A stretch of 64,000 bases of DNA from Dactylorhiza incarnata (GCA_033032865.1 JAWHQI010000170.1:5843112-5907111), one strand, 5' to 3'; counted from the first letter of the stretch, positions 52,820 to 64,000 are shown. Program-made: numbers and translations. The notes: generated by a model not told the origin, from the letters alone.

Positions 52820-55650
52820 ATATTCAGATGAATGACGCCTCCCTAACTATGAGCAATCAAAATGGAAGTATAGTTGTCAACATTCCAATGACGAAGAATC
52901 GTCTATTTACTTTAAATATGTAGAAAGAAATGATGACGTGCTTGAAGACAACACAAAAAGATGATGCTTGTCAATGGCGCTTGCGATTTAGCCATTTAGG
53001 CTTCAGTGACCTGAAGTTTCTTGAACAAACTAATATGGTACAAGGACTTTCGAAAATTACTCAAGCTAATTAATATGGTAAAAGGATCGGACTTCCTAAA
53101 ACAACTCAGTCGGGGAAGCTATGCGAAGCTTGTGCGACGGGAGAGCAACTTCATCAAAACTTTGAAATAGCTAGTGAGATCATGCATGAAGAGCAACATG
53201 ACATTATAGATTGTACATTCTGATATTGCAGGTCCTTTTGGCACATCCTCAGTTCGAGGCAATCCGTACTATATTACCTTCATTGATTATTTCAGTAGAC
53301 AACACTGGGTTTATTTATTTATTAAAGGAGAAGGCTGAAGCTCTCGAGAAGTATAATGATTTTAAGGTGATGATGGCAAGAAGCAAAGCTAGCAGACACT
53401 ATTTGAAGATTTTAAGATTTGGTCAAGGAGGTGAGTATACCTCAAAACAATTCAACAAATTATGTAAAGAAAATGGGATTATTCATCAGCTAACAGTGAC
53501 ACTCCACAACAAAATGACATCACAAAAAGAAAGAATCAAGCAATTCAAAATATAAGAAGAGGCATGATTTAGTTTAGGGTATGCATTTACTAAAGAACTT
53601 TTGGGCGAATCAGGTAGTTCTTTGTGTTCTTTACCTGTTAAATAGATGTCCAACAAAGAGTGTGAAACTCATGAGTGGACATGAATTTTCTATTAAGGCC
53701 GCAGATGTTTGAGTGCATTGCTTATGCACATGTACTTAATCAAACAAGAAGACAGCTAGATGATAAAGGACAAAGATATATTATGTTGGGTATGCGCTGC
53801 AAAGTAAAACGTATAGATTGTATAATCTTGTTATCAAGAAGGTGATTATTTCCCAATATGCAGAGTTTGATGAAGACAATTAATGGCAATGGAGTAGGAA
53901 ACAAAAAAAGTTGTTCGACGAGGATGAAGGTGAACATGAAGCTGAGGCCGAGCAAATGTAAGATCAACATCAAAATCCACCACATAGTCCAACTTCAAGG
54001 GGGAGCATCTACTCATCTGCTAGAGCTATGAACAACAAAAACTAAGGCCCACCTCCAAAAATGAGGAGGTTGGAAAAATTTTATGAAACAATGGATCCTA
54101 CGTACACATGAAAATTATTCCCTCTTTTGCGAGTCGTATAGCTACGAAGAAGCATCTCAAGAAGAGAAATGGCAAATCAATGAATGATGAAATAGCCATA
54201 ATATTGAAGAAATGATGCATGAGAGTTAACTCTTCCTAAATTTCACAAACTCACTAGAGTAAAGTGGATTTAAAGAATTAAGCCTAACAAAGAAGGAAAT
54301 TTGGATAAGTATAAAAAACAAGACTTGTCGTGAAGGACTATAAATAGATTCAAGGAATGTATTATGATGAAGTATTTTCTCTAGTAGCGAGAATCCACAC
54401 CATTAGACTTATAATTGTACGTGTGACACACCATCAGTGAAAGATTTACCCGATGGAGGTTAAGTCGACGTTTCTGAACGTTTATATCAAAGAAGTTGTT
54501 TATATTGAGCAACCACTAGGCTACATTTTGAAGGGACAAGAAGGTAAGTTTTATTGTCTAAAGAAGGCATTATATAGTTTGAAGCAAGCTCCGAGAGCTT
54601 GAAATACTCATGCTGATAAAATTTTTTAGTAGAATGAGTACTTAAAGAGCCCATATGAACATCTCTTTGCACAAAGAATGATTCAAATGTAGATATCATG
54701 GCATTTGTTTATATGTGGATGACATGCTATTCACGAGTAATAATCCTAGTATGTCTGAAGAATTTAAGAAGATTATGGCTCAGGAGTTCGAAATGACAGA
54801 TATCGAAGAGATGTCATACATCCTGAGGGTATTGAAGTTGAATAAATGAAGAATGATATTTTTCTTTCACAAAGAAGTATGTTGAAGAAATTTTGACTAA
54901 AATTTGAACGAAGGAGTATCAATATCTACACCAGCAAATCCATGCAAGAAATTGAAGAAAAATTCAGATTGATAAGTTGTCGACTCGACCTTATTCAAGA
55001 TTTTAGTAAAGTTTGAGATATCTCACTTTTACATGGTCAGACATCATGCATGTTGTTGGTGTAGTCAACACATACATAGAAGAAATGAAACAAAATCAAT
55101 TCACTGCAGCGAAGAGAATTTTAAGGTATATCAATGCATGGTACAATAGGTCATGACTTATATTTTACGCCTTCTGAACACGTGATGTTAGTGAACTATT
55201 CACATGATGTTAGTGAACTATTCTGATAGCGACTATGACAGTGATGTCAATGATCGAAAGAGCACTTATGGATATATGTTGCATATTAACTCAACAATGT
55301 TTTCTTGGAGTTCAAAGAAGCAAACAACTATAACACTTTCTACACGAGAAGCGAAATACATTGCAACAGCCAGCGTCTTGTACGTGCCAAGCAATATGGT
55401 TCACTACAAGAGAAGTCATCTACAACTACATTTATTTTTGCAATCCACGAAGACGAAGAATTTGTTGTGTTTTAAAAAAAGCGCCACAAAATGTCTTAAG
55501 TGCCCATATGAAAGGTGGTATGGAGCTGGTTTAATATTGTAGTACGGGAGAGCACATTTTGAAGATATTTTACGAAGCCGCTAAAAATTGCCGTGTTTCA
55601 CAAATTCAAGAACGAACTCGACATGTGCAGCCAGATTAATTTGAGGAGAA
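52820..55650 (+). pseudogene. Element E pre-integrase to RNase H
   Basis: Continues E after B. Pre-integrase region with a decayed LRFSHLGF...CEACATGEQ pattern, integrase (IAGPFGTSSVRGNPYY, FGQGGEYTSKQFNKLC), RT (RLIIVRV, FLNVYIKEVVYIEQPLGYIL, CLKKALYSLKQAPRA), and RNase H (DSDYDSDVNDRKSTYGYML, TLSTREAKYIATA), ending LDMCSQINLRRM near 55650. Many stops and frameshifts throughout. AT-rich compared with its guests. Confidence 0.87.
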
Positions 55651-56011
55651 TGTAAGAAGCAGAGCAAGCCCTGTCATATGGAGGAGGCTTGCTGAAGGGT
55701 TTGGTCTGTTGGAAGGAAAAAATGAATGCATTGTTGTGTGTATAAACACACACACATGAGTGACAGTGCACGGAGGACCCCCATGCCCCGCGCGATAGTA
55801 CCCTACCCGCCCCTGGCGGGCTTCCCCCCCCCCCCCCCCCCCCCCCCCCTCGCCCTCCCCCGACACTTACCCAGTTATTTTTAAAAAAAATTCCCACCCA
55901 GGTTATTTTTAATTTTTTTTTCTTTTTTTTTAATTATTTGAGCATTTTTTTAGAAATGTTAAAGAATACAAATTTTTGTATTATATTTTTAATTTTATTA
56001 AATATTTGTTT
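55651..56011 (+). other. Probable decayed 3' LTR of E, with a 26-nt C-run
   Basis: Begins tgtaagaagcagagc right after the coding end and a purine-rich ttgaggagaatg, as a 3' LTR would. I cannot find its right end or its partner. A run of C occupies about 55824-55849, and AT-rich sequence follows. Confidence 0.45.
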
Positions 56012-56579
56012 TGTTGACGCCAGGAAAATCCTAGGCTCCAAAATTCGGATCAATGCAGCCGAAGGCTACTCGCCCAGCAGTCCAACAAGATGACTTGGCT
56101 GGCAACGACGAAGAAGCTAGAAGAGCAACAAACAGGACCCCAAGTGCTGCAGCAGGGAGGTCCCACCACGTACCCGGAAGCTCAAGGGAGTCTTCCCCTC
56201 CAAAACCAAAAATGGTCGAGCTTGGTACAAGGAAGGCAGGGACCTGGCGAGTATCTCGCCTGAGGGGGTCAACCTCGTCCAAAAAGTCTTCTTTCTTGTA
56301 CCTCTGGGGGTCTATTTATAGACAAATTCTAGGGGGGGGGGGGGGTAGTTACCTGCCCATACTCGCCTCTGCTCGCCCAAGCTCGCCCCTTGTTCGCCAA
56401 GCTCGTCCCTTGCTCGCCAAGCTTGCCCCTTGCAAGGTCTACAAATAAGCGTCTCCTTAGGCATTTCTGATCTCGACGAATTCCGGGTGGTACACAATCC
56501 CCGCTTTTTTCGAGCTCGCTCGCGAGGTCGGAAAAACAATGTTGAACTCGTAGTTCAGAGAGATGGCACCAGACGATAC

Positions 56580-58375
56580 GCTGTGTGAGGTCCTTCTCAT
56601 AAGCGGAGCTCAACTAGAGGAGAAAAAAGAGTCGACACCTCGCCGGAGCCGAGCTCAACTGGAGGGGAGAAAAAGTTGACACCTCGCAGGAGCCGAGCTC
56701 AACTGGAGGAGGAGAAAAAGTCGACACCTTGCAGGAGCCGAGCTCAACTGGACGTGGAGAAGGGGTGACACTTCACATAATAGGTTTATCTGGATGTGGA
56801 GAGAAGATTGATACCTCACAGGAACCGAGCTCAACTAAGTTGGAGAAGAGGTCGACACTTCGTAGGAGCCGAGCTCAACTGGAGGTGGAAGAGAGGTCGA
56901 CACCTCACAGGAGCCGAGCTCAACTGGAGGCGGATACAAGGTCGACACCTTCTAGGAGCCGAGCTCAACTAGAGGTGGAGAGATGGTCGACACCTTCTAG
57001 GAGCCCAGCTCAACTAGAGGTGGAGAGAAGGTCGACACCTTCTAGGAGCCCAGCTCAACTAGAGGCGGAGAGAAGGTCGACACCTTCTAGGAGCCAAGCT
57101 CAACTAGATGCGGAGAGAAGGTCGACACCCTCTAGGAGCCGAGCTCAACTAGAGACGGAGAGAAGGTCGACACCTTCTAGGAGCCGAGCTCAACTAGAGG
57201 AGGAGAGAAGGTCGACACCTTCTAGGAGCCGAGCTCAACTAGAGGCGGAGAGAAGGTCGACACCTCGCAGGAGCCGAGCTCAACTGGAGGTGGATACAAG
57301 GTCGACACCTTCTAGGAGCCGAGCTCAACAAGAGGTGGAGAGAAGGTCGACACCTCACAGGAGCCGAGCTCAACTGGAGGCGGATACAAGGTCGACACCT
57401 TCTAGGAGCCGAGCTGAACTAGAGGCGGAGAGAAGGTTGACACCTTCTAGGAGCCGAGCTCAACTAGAGGTGGATACAAGGTCGACACCTTCTAGGAGTC
57501 GAGCTCAACTAGAGGCGGAGAGAAGGTCGACACCTCTCAGGAACCGAGCTCAACTGGAGACGGATACAAGGTCTACACCTTCTAGGAGCCGAGCTCAACT
57601 AGAGGCAGATACAAGGTCGACACCTTCTAGGAGTCGTGCTCAACTAGAGGTGGAGAGAAGGTCAACACCTTCTAGGAGACGAGCTCAACTGGCGGTGGAT
57701 ACAAGGTCGACGCCTTCTAGGAGCCGAGCTCAACTAGAGGCGGATACAAGGTCGACACCTTCTAGGAGTCGAGCTCAACTAGAGGCGGAGAGAAGGTCGA
57801 CACCTTCTAGGAGCCGAGCTCAACTAGAGGTGGATACAAGGTCGACACCTTCTAGGAGCCGAGCTCAACTAGAGGCGGAGAGAAGGTCGACACCTCGCAG
57901 GAGCCGAGCTCAACTGGAGGCGGATACAAGGTCGACACCTTCTACGAGTCGAGCTCAACTAGAGGCGGATACAAGGTCGGCACCTTCTAGGAATCGATCT
58001 CAACTAGAGGCGGAGAGAAGGCCGACACCTTCTAGGAGCCAAGCTCAACTAGAGGTGGATACAAGGTCGACACCTTCTAGGAGCCGAGCTCAACTAGAGG
58101 CGGATACAAGGTCGACACCTTCTAGGAGCCGAGCTCAACTAGAGGCAGAGAGAAGGTCGACACCTCGCAGGAGCTGAGCTCAACTGGAGGCGGATACAAG
58201 GTCGACACCTTCTAGGAGCCGATCTCAACTAGAGGCGGAGAGAAGGTCGACACCTCGCAGGAGCCGAGCTCAACTGGAGGCGGATACAAGGTCGACACCT
58301 TCTAGGAGTCGAGCTCAACTCGAGGCGGATACAAGGTCGACACCTTCTAGGAGCCGAGCTCAACTAGAGGCGGAG
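56580..58375. repeat. 45-bp satellite, about forty copies
   Basis: The unit contains gaagccgagctcaact-like gagccgagctcaact, then agaggcggagagaaggtcga and caccttctag. Two variants alternate irregularly at two positions: gagagaag or gatacaag, and ttctag or cgcag/cacag. The left end is more diverged, the middle more uniform. The plus strand is open over 56729-58177 as 15-residue repeats (STPSRSRAQLEAERR). There is no sign of a functional start. Confidence 0.95.
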
Positions 58376-58689
58376 AGAAAGAGTCATCCGAGGGGGCAAG
58401 TAGCCGGCTTGCTGGAGAAGGGCTTGGGCAGAGGCCTGGATTACGACAACTCCACAACTCGATGACTTCTTTTCACTCGAGGGAGAAAGTAACCGGTATG
58501 CAGGAGAGGAGCTCATGCAGTGACTCGCGCTAGGGCAACACCGCGCTGAAGGACTTCTTAATTTTCACCTGAAGGGGTGAGCAACTTCGGGCTAGGAGGG
58601 CGGCTTCCAACTTTACTCTAATAATCTCTCTAGGCGAATGAGAAGTACAATCGGGGGGTAGCTCGGCCAGCGTGCAAGGGGGGAGCTGC
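58376..58689. other. Decayed repeat and spacer of element J
   Basis: Contains cgagggggcaagtagccgg and cgagggagaaagtaaccgg phrases, probably degenerate monomers like those at 46780-47010 in D. No gene is seen. Confidence 0.5.
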
Positions 58690-61600
58690 TGTAAGACCCC
58701 ATTTTTTTTCGAACACTGGGTCTTAGGCCTAGAACCGCCGCTTTGCAGTGACCCTTTCACTCGGGAAGGTCACCACTACAAAACACCGATCCTGCCGGCC
58801 AAATCGATCACAAAGAAAAGTGCATTAAAGAAGACAAGTCCACAGAATCAACATGAAATATAAAACCATAAAGGTAAATGTCCACAGATAATAACTGAAT
58901 AAAAGATTGTTACAATAATAAAGAAGAAGGAAGGGCTCCTGCTCAGTACATCATGTCCTCACTACAAGATCACTCGCGGAAGCTAACTACTAATCACTCA
59001 CTGATCCTGAATCTGGTGCTCCTGTAATAGGTTGGCCCGCCTCCGTCTGCACCCGCATATGGTGCTGCTGCGTCTCCTCGATCTCCTAAAATGATATGGT
59101 CCACCGACCGTTAGTCAAAAAGACTAAGCCAATCCCCCACCCCTCCCCCGGTGACTCCTAGGCACTGAGCGGAAAGGATGAAGCGGAGGACAACAAGGGG
59201 TATAACAAAGAGCAGGTGACAGTGGTACAGGAAATGTTTCTACACTACACATGTGTATATATATAACTGAAGCAGTAAAAGAGCATAGTAAGAGTAGGTA
59301 AAGAGTAAGTAAAGTGCAGTAAGTAAAGACAATAGTAATAGAAAAGTAACCATTGATTTATAAGAATGCCCACACAAACCTATAGACCAAGGGGTCGTTT
59401 AGCAAGGCCTATCGTATAAGAAGTCCCATAACCGACTTATACGATAGGGGTAGGGGTTGAAATGCAATGTTGATGCTATGACATGCAGAGTTATGCAGTT
59501 TATGCTATGTTCATACAAGTGCAACTCACACACTTCGACTCTATGCGCATAGACCTTTAGTTCCCCCCTTTTTGGAGCTAGCAAGACTCTCAGGATACTC
59601 CCGTAGTGGCAAACGGAAGCGGTGGCCGGGTTGGGCCTCGCCCACCTCTAGGTTGGTATTCACACTACCCTACCTAGACCTATCGTACGCCTCAACGCAA
59701 AACCGCGGAGCATCTGCGTACTCTTACTGGCTGGACCACCAGACTTTCAAGGCTAAGTGCAAATTCCACACTTGCCGAGTCAACGTATTGACGTCGGTGT
59801 GAACGACCGCCCAATACCGGAGGCCCACCACCTTCATGCACATGCAACAAGTTCTACTACCTATCTTCGAGCCATAGGCTCCCCTGGCTAACCCGCCCGT
59901 TACCATAACCTTCCGAGCCACCGGCTCGCCGGACCAACCCGTCCGCACCAACGACATTACTGAGTCACAAGCTCACTAGACTATCTAGTCAGCTGCTACA
60001 ACCACCGAGCCTACCGCTCGTACAACAAAACCAACTAACCTCCCGTAACTACGGGGTGTGCGTGTGTGCGTTATTGAGTTAATCTTGTATAACAACTTCT
60101 TACTCCTACGACTTTTGGTTAATCTTGGACTTCCCGAGGATTACCCTGTAAGGGGCTCGCTACGGTACTAGGAACTGTAATGGGATGACACCCCAAAGTT
60201 TCCTTTCTCAAGACACTTAGTGTTGTTGGTATCTACCCATAGGAACACCCTCCTTGTTATTACACTTGAATTACCCCTAAGCGATTTATGACTTTCCAAG
60301 ATGATCTTTCGTCGACCCCGAGTGCAACTTACCTCTAACTCACCAAGCACACCTTTACCATCTATAATCCTTGATGACCATCACACCTTTTAAACTAAAC
60401 TAGGTAACCACTTACCTCCCATTACCTCCTAAGGATCCACTTGATTCTCAAATTTCACAATTTTACTGTACGCAGACCAAACTAATTATATGAAGCTCAC
60501 AACTAGAGGTACTCCAAATATTCATCCAACTGACCCAAGCTATTTACTGTATGTCTATCATGATGTTATAAGACTAATTCCAGAGAATCATATTTTTCCC
60601 TAATTAATTAATATTTAATTTAATTTCTCCAAACATTTGCCAAGTATGAAAATGATCATGAAGTGTAAGTAAATCTTATGATATGGCTCTACAAAAATTA
60701 TGATAAATCTATGATGATCAAATAACATCAGAAACAACATATCATATTTTTACAGTAAGAAGTTGTCCTTTAATTTAATTATTTATCACATATCCAAAAT
60801 AGTAGTTTTATGAAGGAACCACCAAAAAGATCAACACTAAAATTATGGGAAAATTACCAAGCTCTTGTATCCACCAGAAAAGGCTACTGACTAAGTTTCA
60901 GGATTTAAGGAAATCATTTTCTTACTAAATTAAATACTTTAAGAAAACCTCAAATTAAATGAATTGTGAAGTAGCCTACTTATTTAAGTCTTTAAAATTC
61001 TATAAAAATTCACAGAGCTCCCTAATGTTCAGAAAGATCATATCACCAATTTGCACAATTTAAACAAGAGTTTTGGACCCTCAAATATTTTCCTTTAAGT
61101 TTAAATCAAAACAAGTGCCTTGTGAAAGAAGTACTGATTAAATTATTTAATAAAATCCACAAAAATTACCAGAGGTCTAAACCGTGATTATAAGGGCACG
61201 ACCAAAGTTTCATCATCATCCAAGACATTTTAAGCATGTAAATGTTTCTTATACGAAGTTTCCCTAAAGGAGTTATGTCCTAATTCAAAGGGAATATTGA
61301 CTCCTAAAATTCTTATAAAATTACCCAGTGCCTATTTACACTCTATAAATCTATCCACCAAGTTTTATAACCATCAAGGGACTCTTGACCACATGGCCTT
61401 CACAAGGTCCTAAATGCACACCTAGGAATAGAACTAGAGTTCTAGGGCTTAACCACCTCTACACCACCCTATATTACTCATGGAGGTGTCTTAGGTGATC
61501 CGAAACCAGTTACCAAGGTTTCACTTCATGGTGATGAGTTTTGACCACCATACCCCAAGGTAAACACCATACCCTAACTTTGACCCTATTTGTCCTAACT

Positions 61601-62090
61601 TGGGTTTACAAAATACTCAAACAAAACAGTCCCAATTGGGCTGATAATTTTACCAAGGTCATACAGTAACCCTAAGGGGCACCCACCAAAATTTGGAGGG
61701 CATTGGAGGTCATTTAACCCACTAATTAATTATTAGATGATTTATGAAATTATTTCAAAACCTTAGAAAAAAGTTCTCCTAAAAATCTCATCTATTAGTA
61801 TGTTGTGTGGGTGCATATAAATAGCCTAGGTTTTAAATATCAAGGTCATAGCATCTACCAATAAAAAGATATGAAGGAAAGAGTGACTGCCCTACCCTAG
61901 GGATCAGTCCCACCATTTTAGCTCTACAGGGAGCTACAGTACTCCTTTTGGGGTGAAATCCATTTTAAAATAAAGTAGACCCTAAAGGCTACAACTTTGG
62001 TGTTGATCACGTTTTCTGTAGAGGGACCTAAGTATTTTTAATAATTAGATCTAGGTACAGCAAAATAAGTGACAGAAATTGCATAAACAT

Positions 62091-62101
62091 TTATTTATAT
62101 A
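62091..62101 (-). promoter_or_regulatory. TATA box of solo LTR K
   Basis: Tatataaataa on the minus strand, 12 bp downstream of the last Ytcgacga motif. It is the same arrangement as in the other LTRs of the window. Confidence 0.65.
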
Positions 62102-62112
62102 ACTGTTTCTGC

Positions 62113-62438
62113 GTTCGACGAAAATATTAAACATCGCTCGACGAAAGCAGACCAACTCTGCGTTCGACGATAATATTAAACATCGCTCGACGAAAGCAGA
62201 CCAACTCTGCGTTCGACGATCTTAACTGCGCTCGACGAAGGCAGAACAACTCTGCGTTCGACAAAATATTCGCTCGACGAATTCAAAGCATAACAACGCT
62301 CGACTAATACAGAGTTAAACAGCGCTCGACGAAAACCTTTCGTTCGACTAAATTCTATTATAACAGCACTCGACTAAAGTTGAACACCTCCCGTTCGACG
62401 AATTATTCGTTCGACGAATTTCTTACAGCGCTCGACGA
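62113..62438. repeat. Interspersed gYtcgacga array in LTR K
   Basis: Fifteen copies of tcgac, mostly as gttcgacga or gctcgacga, in about 330 bp at roughly 15-30-bp spacing. Copies alternate between gcgttcgacga and cgctcgacga contexts. The TCGA core is palindromic and CpG-containing. The intervening bases are AT-rich and poorly conserved, so the motif itself appears to be the conserved part. Confidence 0.92.
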
Positions 62439-63936
62439 AACAAATGAAATAACCGTAAACAATAATATTAAGATCCGATGGCTCTCCATCATCGTCCCCA
62501 ATCGTTGGATGGCTCGCGACAGCCCATCCTGGGCCTCTTTGCGGGGTGATTTCCCGGCCACCTACGCCTCTTTCCGGCCGGCCAATGCCACCACCACCTT
62601 CGTTGAGGTGGTGGCCGGCGATAGGCGTGGTTGGCCGGCCGGAGGTGGTCGGATCTAGTTTTTAGAGGAGGGAAAAGAGTACGAAATGTACTCTTTCGGA
62701 AACACAATCCGATCCCTATTGTGCACGGATCAAGTCCCGAAATATGAAAAGATCTAGCACTAAGGGAGGAGAAGAGGATCGGACCTGAGTGGGGGCTTGG
62801 TGGCGTGAATTCCGGCGAGTTGCCATTGACGGTGCTGGAGCTTTTGGTGCCATGCCGATCCGTGCTCCTGGTGCTCGATTTCTTCGGGGAAGAGGGGGGT
62901 TTCACTCCTTTCCAACCTCTGAAGATGTTAAAAGGGTCGATTGAGGCTAAGGGTGGGGAGTTACTCGGATTGTCGTTAATGGCCATAAGTGGAGATTTCG
63001 GTTACACTTAGGGGGGTGAATTGACCATCAATTAGGCCGGGAAGAAGCTGAAAACTTCTCCTCTCCCCAAGGGGAGATGAATGGAGCCATTAACTGCTCA
63101 GATTGAGGGGTTTCTCCTTCTCCTCCATTAACTCCCCCTTCTTTCTCTCTCTTCCAAACTGGGCTTTCTCTCTCCTGGCCGACTCTCTCCAAATTGAATG
63201 GCCACCCCAGCAGCATTCAATCCCCATTAGGTGGTGGACCACCTTAATTGGGTCCAGCCCAAGTGGATTGGGTCCAATTTGGGCAAATTAGATCATTTTG
63301 ACCTAAATTAGGGCAAGGGTAAATTGGTCAAATTGCAAGTCCCATGATGGGGCTTTTTGGTCAATTAGGCTCCTAGTACCCATACAAGGGTAGGGGCATG
63401 GTCAATTTAGCATGGTGGGGGCCAATTGACTTTAGTTGAGCTAGTTTGACCAATTTAGGGTTAAGGTTGACTTTAGTCAAATTGGCCTCTTAGGTTGACC
63501 CCAATGGGTCACTGGTGCTTCAAGGAGACCTCTAATGGGTTAGGGATGATATGGTGGGGTCAAGGATCAAGGTGGGGCCCTAAAGTCCAACCCTAGGTTT
63601 GGTATCTGAAAATTGCTATTTGCAGACCACTTGGGTTTTCTCCTTCTCACCTATGTTCACAAGGTCTTGAGCTCTTCCTATGGTTTTGTCATAACCTAGT
63701 CATGACAAAACCAACTTAGGGGTCTAGCTGTTTGGGGGATGTTACAGCTGATCTCGACCGTAAGTGCAGAGGCTTGGTCTTAGGAGGACGCATTAAAAAC
63801 CCGGTATACTGTCCCATCACCCGCTCTGAATGTTATGAGAGCTAAACAGGATACTCGTCCTCTAACCCACTCGTGACGTGAATCGATGACCGCTTCGCTA
63901 GAATTTTATCTCATTGCCTGGATAGGGCATGCCTCT

Positions 63937-63937
<1 letters not shown>

Positions 63938-64000
<63 letters not shown>
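63938..64000. other. Poly-G run at the window edge
   Basis: Sixty-three consecutive G bases run to the last base. A pure G tract this long is more likely a sequencing or assembly artefact, or a gap edge, than biology. The neighbouring sequence (63747-63937) has no recognised feature. Confidence 0.75.

Larger units (their letters stand above)
25850..55650 (+). mobile_element. Old copia element E, host of the nested stack
   Basis: E survives as three pieces: 25850-26395, 41174-41583 and 52820-55650, cut by elements A and B. Read together they give a copia polyprotein in correct order, from gag to RNase H, with gag broken exactly at A's AGGTT duplication and the region after the protease at B's ATATT duplication. 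It is AT-rich and full of stops and frameshifts, so it is much older than its guests. No LTR pair was recognised. The coding end LDMCSQINLRRM near 55650 is followed by what should be the 3' LTR. Confidence 0.87.
58690..63746 (-). mobile_element. Large solo LTR K of a gypsy chromovirus-like family
   Basis: Ends are TGTAAGACCCC (plus, left) and GGGGGATGTTACA (right), the terminal words of element C's LTR. Flanks GCTGC (58685-58689) and GCTGA (63747-63751) may be a target-site duplication with one mutation. No coding sequence or primer site lies between them, so 5.06 kb is best read as one solo LTR. Orientation is set by the motif array (62113-62438) followed, on the minus strand, by the TATA box tatataaataa (62101-62091). 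Internal stretches (59000-62090 and 62640-63740) are otherwise featureless. Confidence 0.65.
56012..64000 (-). mobile_element. Partial D-like element J, minus strand, interrupted by K
   Basis: The 3' LTR is 56012-56496. On the minus strand it begins TGTACCACCCGGAATTCGTCG and ends GGCGTCAACA, recalling D (TGTACAACCC...TTCAACA). TATA box tataaatag at 56312-56320 on the minus strand, with CTCGCC words upstream (56350-56420). Right of it lies a 45-bp satellite (56580-58375) in the place where D has its 78-bp satellite. The solo LTR K interrupts the element at 58690-63746. The remaining 63747-63937 is unassigned. The other LTR and any gag would be outside the window. Confidence 0.62.

Noticed and set aside
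56729..58177. 482-codon frame of 15-residue repeats as a repeat protein
   Set aside because: It is the 45-bp satellite read in one frame, lying antisense in the 3' part of element J. Unit variants change residues freely and there is no flanking gene structure.
63938..64000. Poly-G as a telomere-like or quadruplex element
   Set aside because: A pure 63-base G run ending at the window edge has no repeat structure and is most simply a sequencing or assembly artefact.

Overview
The window is a piece of a flowering-plant nuclear genome. It holds one host gene and a dense load of retrotransposons. The host gene is an AGAMOUS-type (class C) MIKC MADS-box gene on the minus strand. Seven coding exons can be placed from intact splice sites, frames and family exon sizes: 24619-24595, 24480-24261, 15355-15274, 2165-2104, 2018-1919, 1814-1773 and 1694-1653. 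The last exons lie beyond the left edge. The wording of its K domain looks most like non-grass monocot AGAMOUS proteins, so a monocot is my best guess for the organism, with moderate confidence.

Layout, left to right. 1-1280: truncated Ty1/copia 3' end with its LTR, inside the last visible AGAMOUS intron. 1342-1536: Tourist-like MITE. 1653-2165: four AGAMOUS exons. 2166-15273: a 13.1-kb intron holding a GC-rich solo LTR split by a full copia element (4482-9508), a solo LTR with target-site duplication (10225-11080), a tiny TRIM (11183-11515), another solo LTR (11821-13242) and an inverted SINE pair (14555-14905). 15274-15355: the I-domain exon. 15356-24260: an 8.9-kb intron with copia and LTR fragments, a non-autonomous CACTA element, and a GC-richer block (23130-23435) with paired CCAAT, CCATTGG and G-box motifs, as expected of the AGAMOUS regulatory intron. 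24261-24619: MADS exon and start exon, with a long (GA)n leader directly before the start codon.

25850-55650 is a nested retrotransposon stack. An old, broken plus-strand copia (E) was hit twice by minus-strand copia elements: A (26396-41168, TSD AGGTT) and B (41584-52819, TSD ATATT). A was then hit by a chromodomain-type Ty3/gypsy element C (30947-40159, TSD ATCCA). B was hit by D (42627-48074, TSD TTCAT), which carries a gag gene but no pol. From 56012 to the right edge is a partial D-like element J on the minus strand, with about forty 45-bp repeats. It is interrupted by a 5-kb solo LTR (K, 58690-63746). The window ends in 63 consecutive G, probably an assembly artefact.

The most unusual signal cuts across families. 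Nearly every long LTR here carries, upstream of its TATA box, an array of short GC-rich, CpG-containing inverted repeats. Each family or copy has its own motif. One motif (tRtcgcc-ggcgaYa) is shared by an unrelated copia and gypsy LTR, while two members of the same copia family carry different motifs in the same slot. None of the retrotransposon genes seen is fully intact, and many stops look like C-to-T changes at CAG or CGA.
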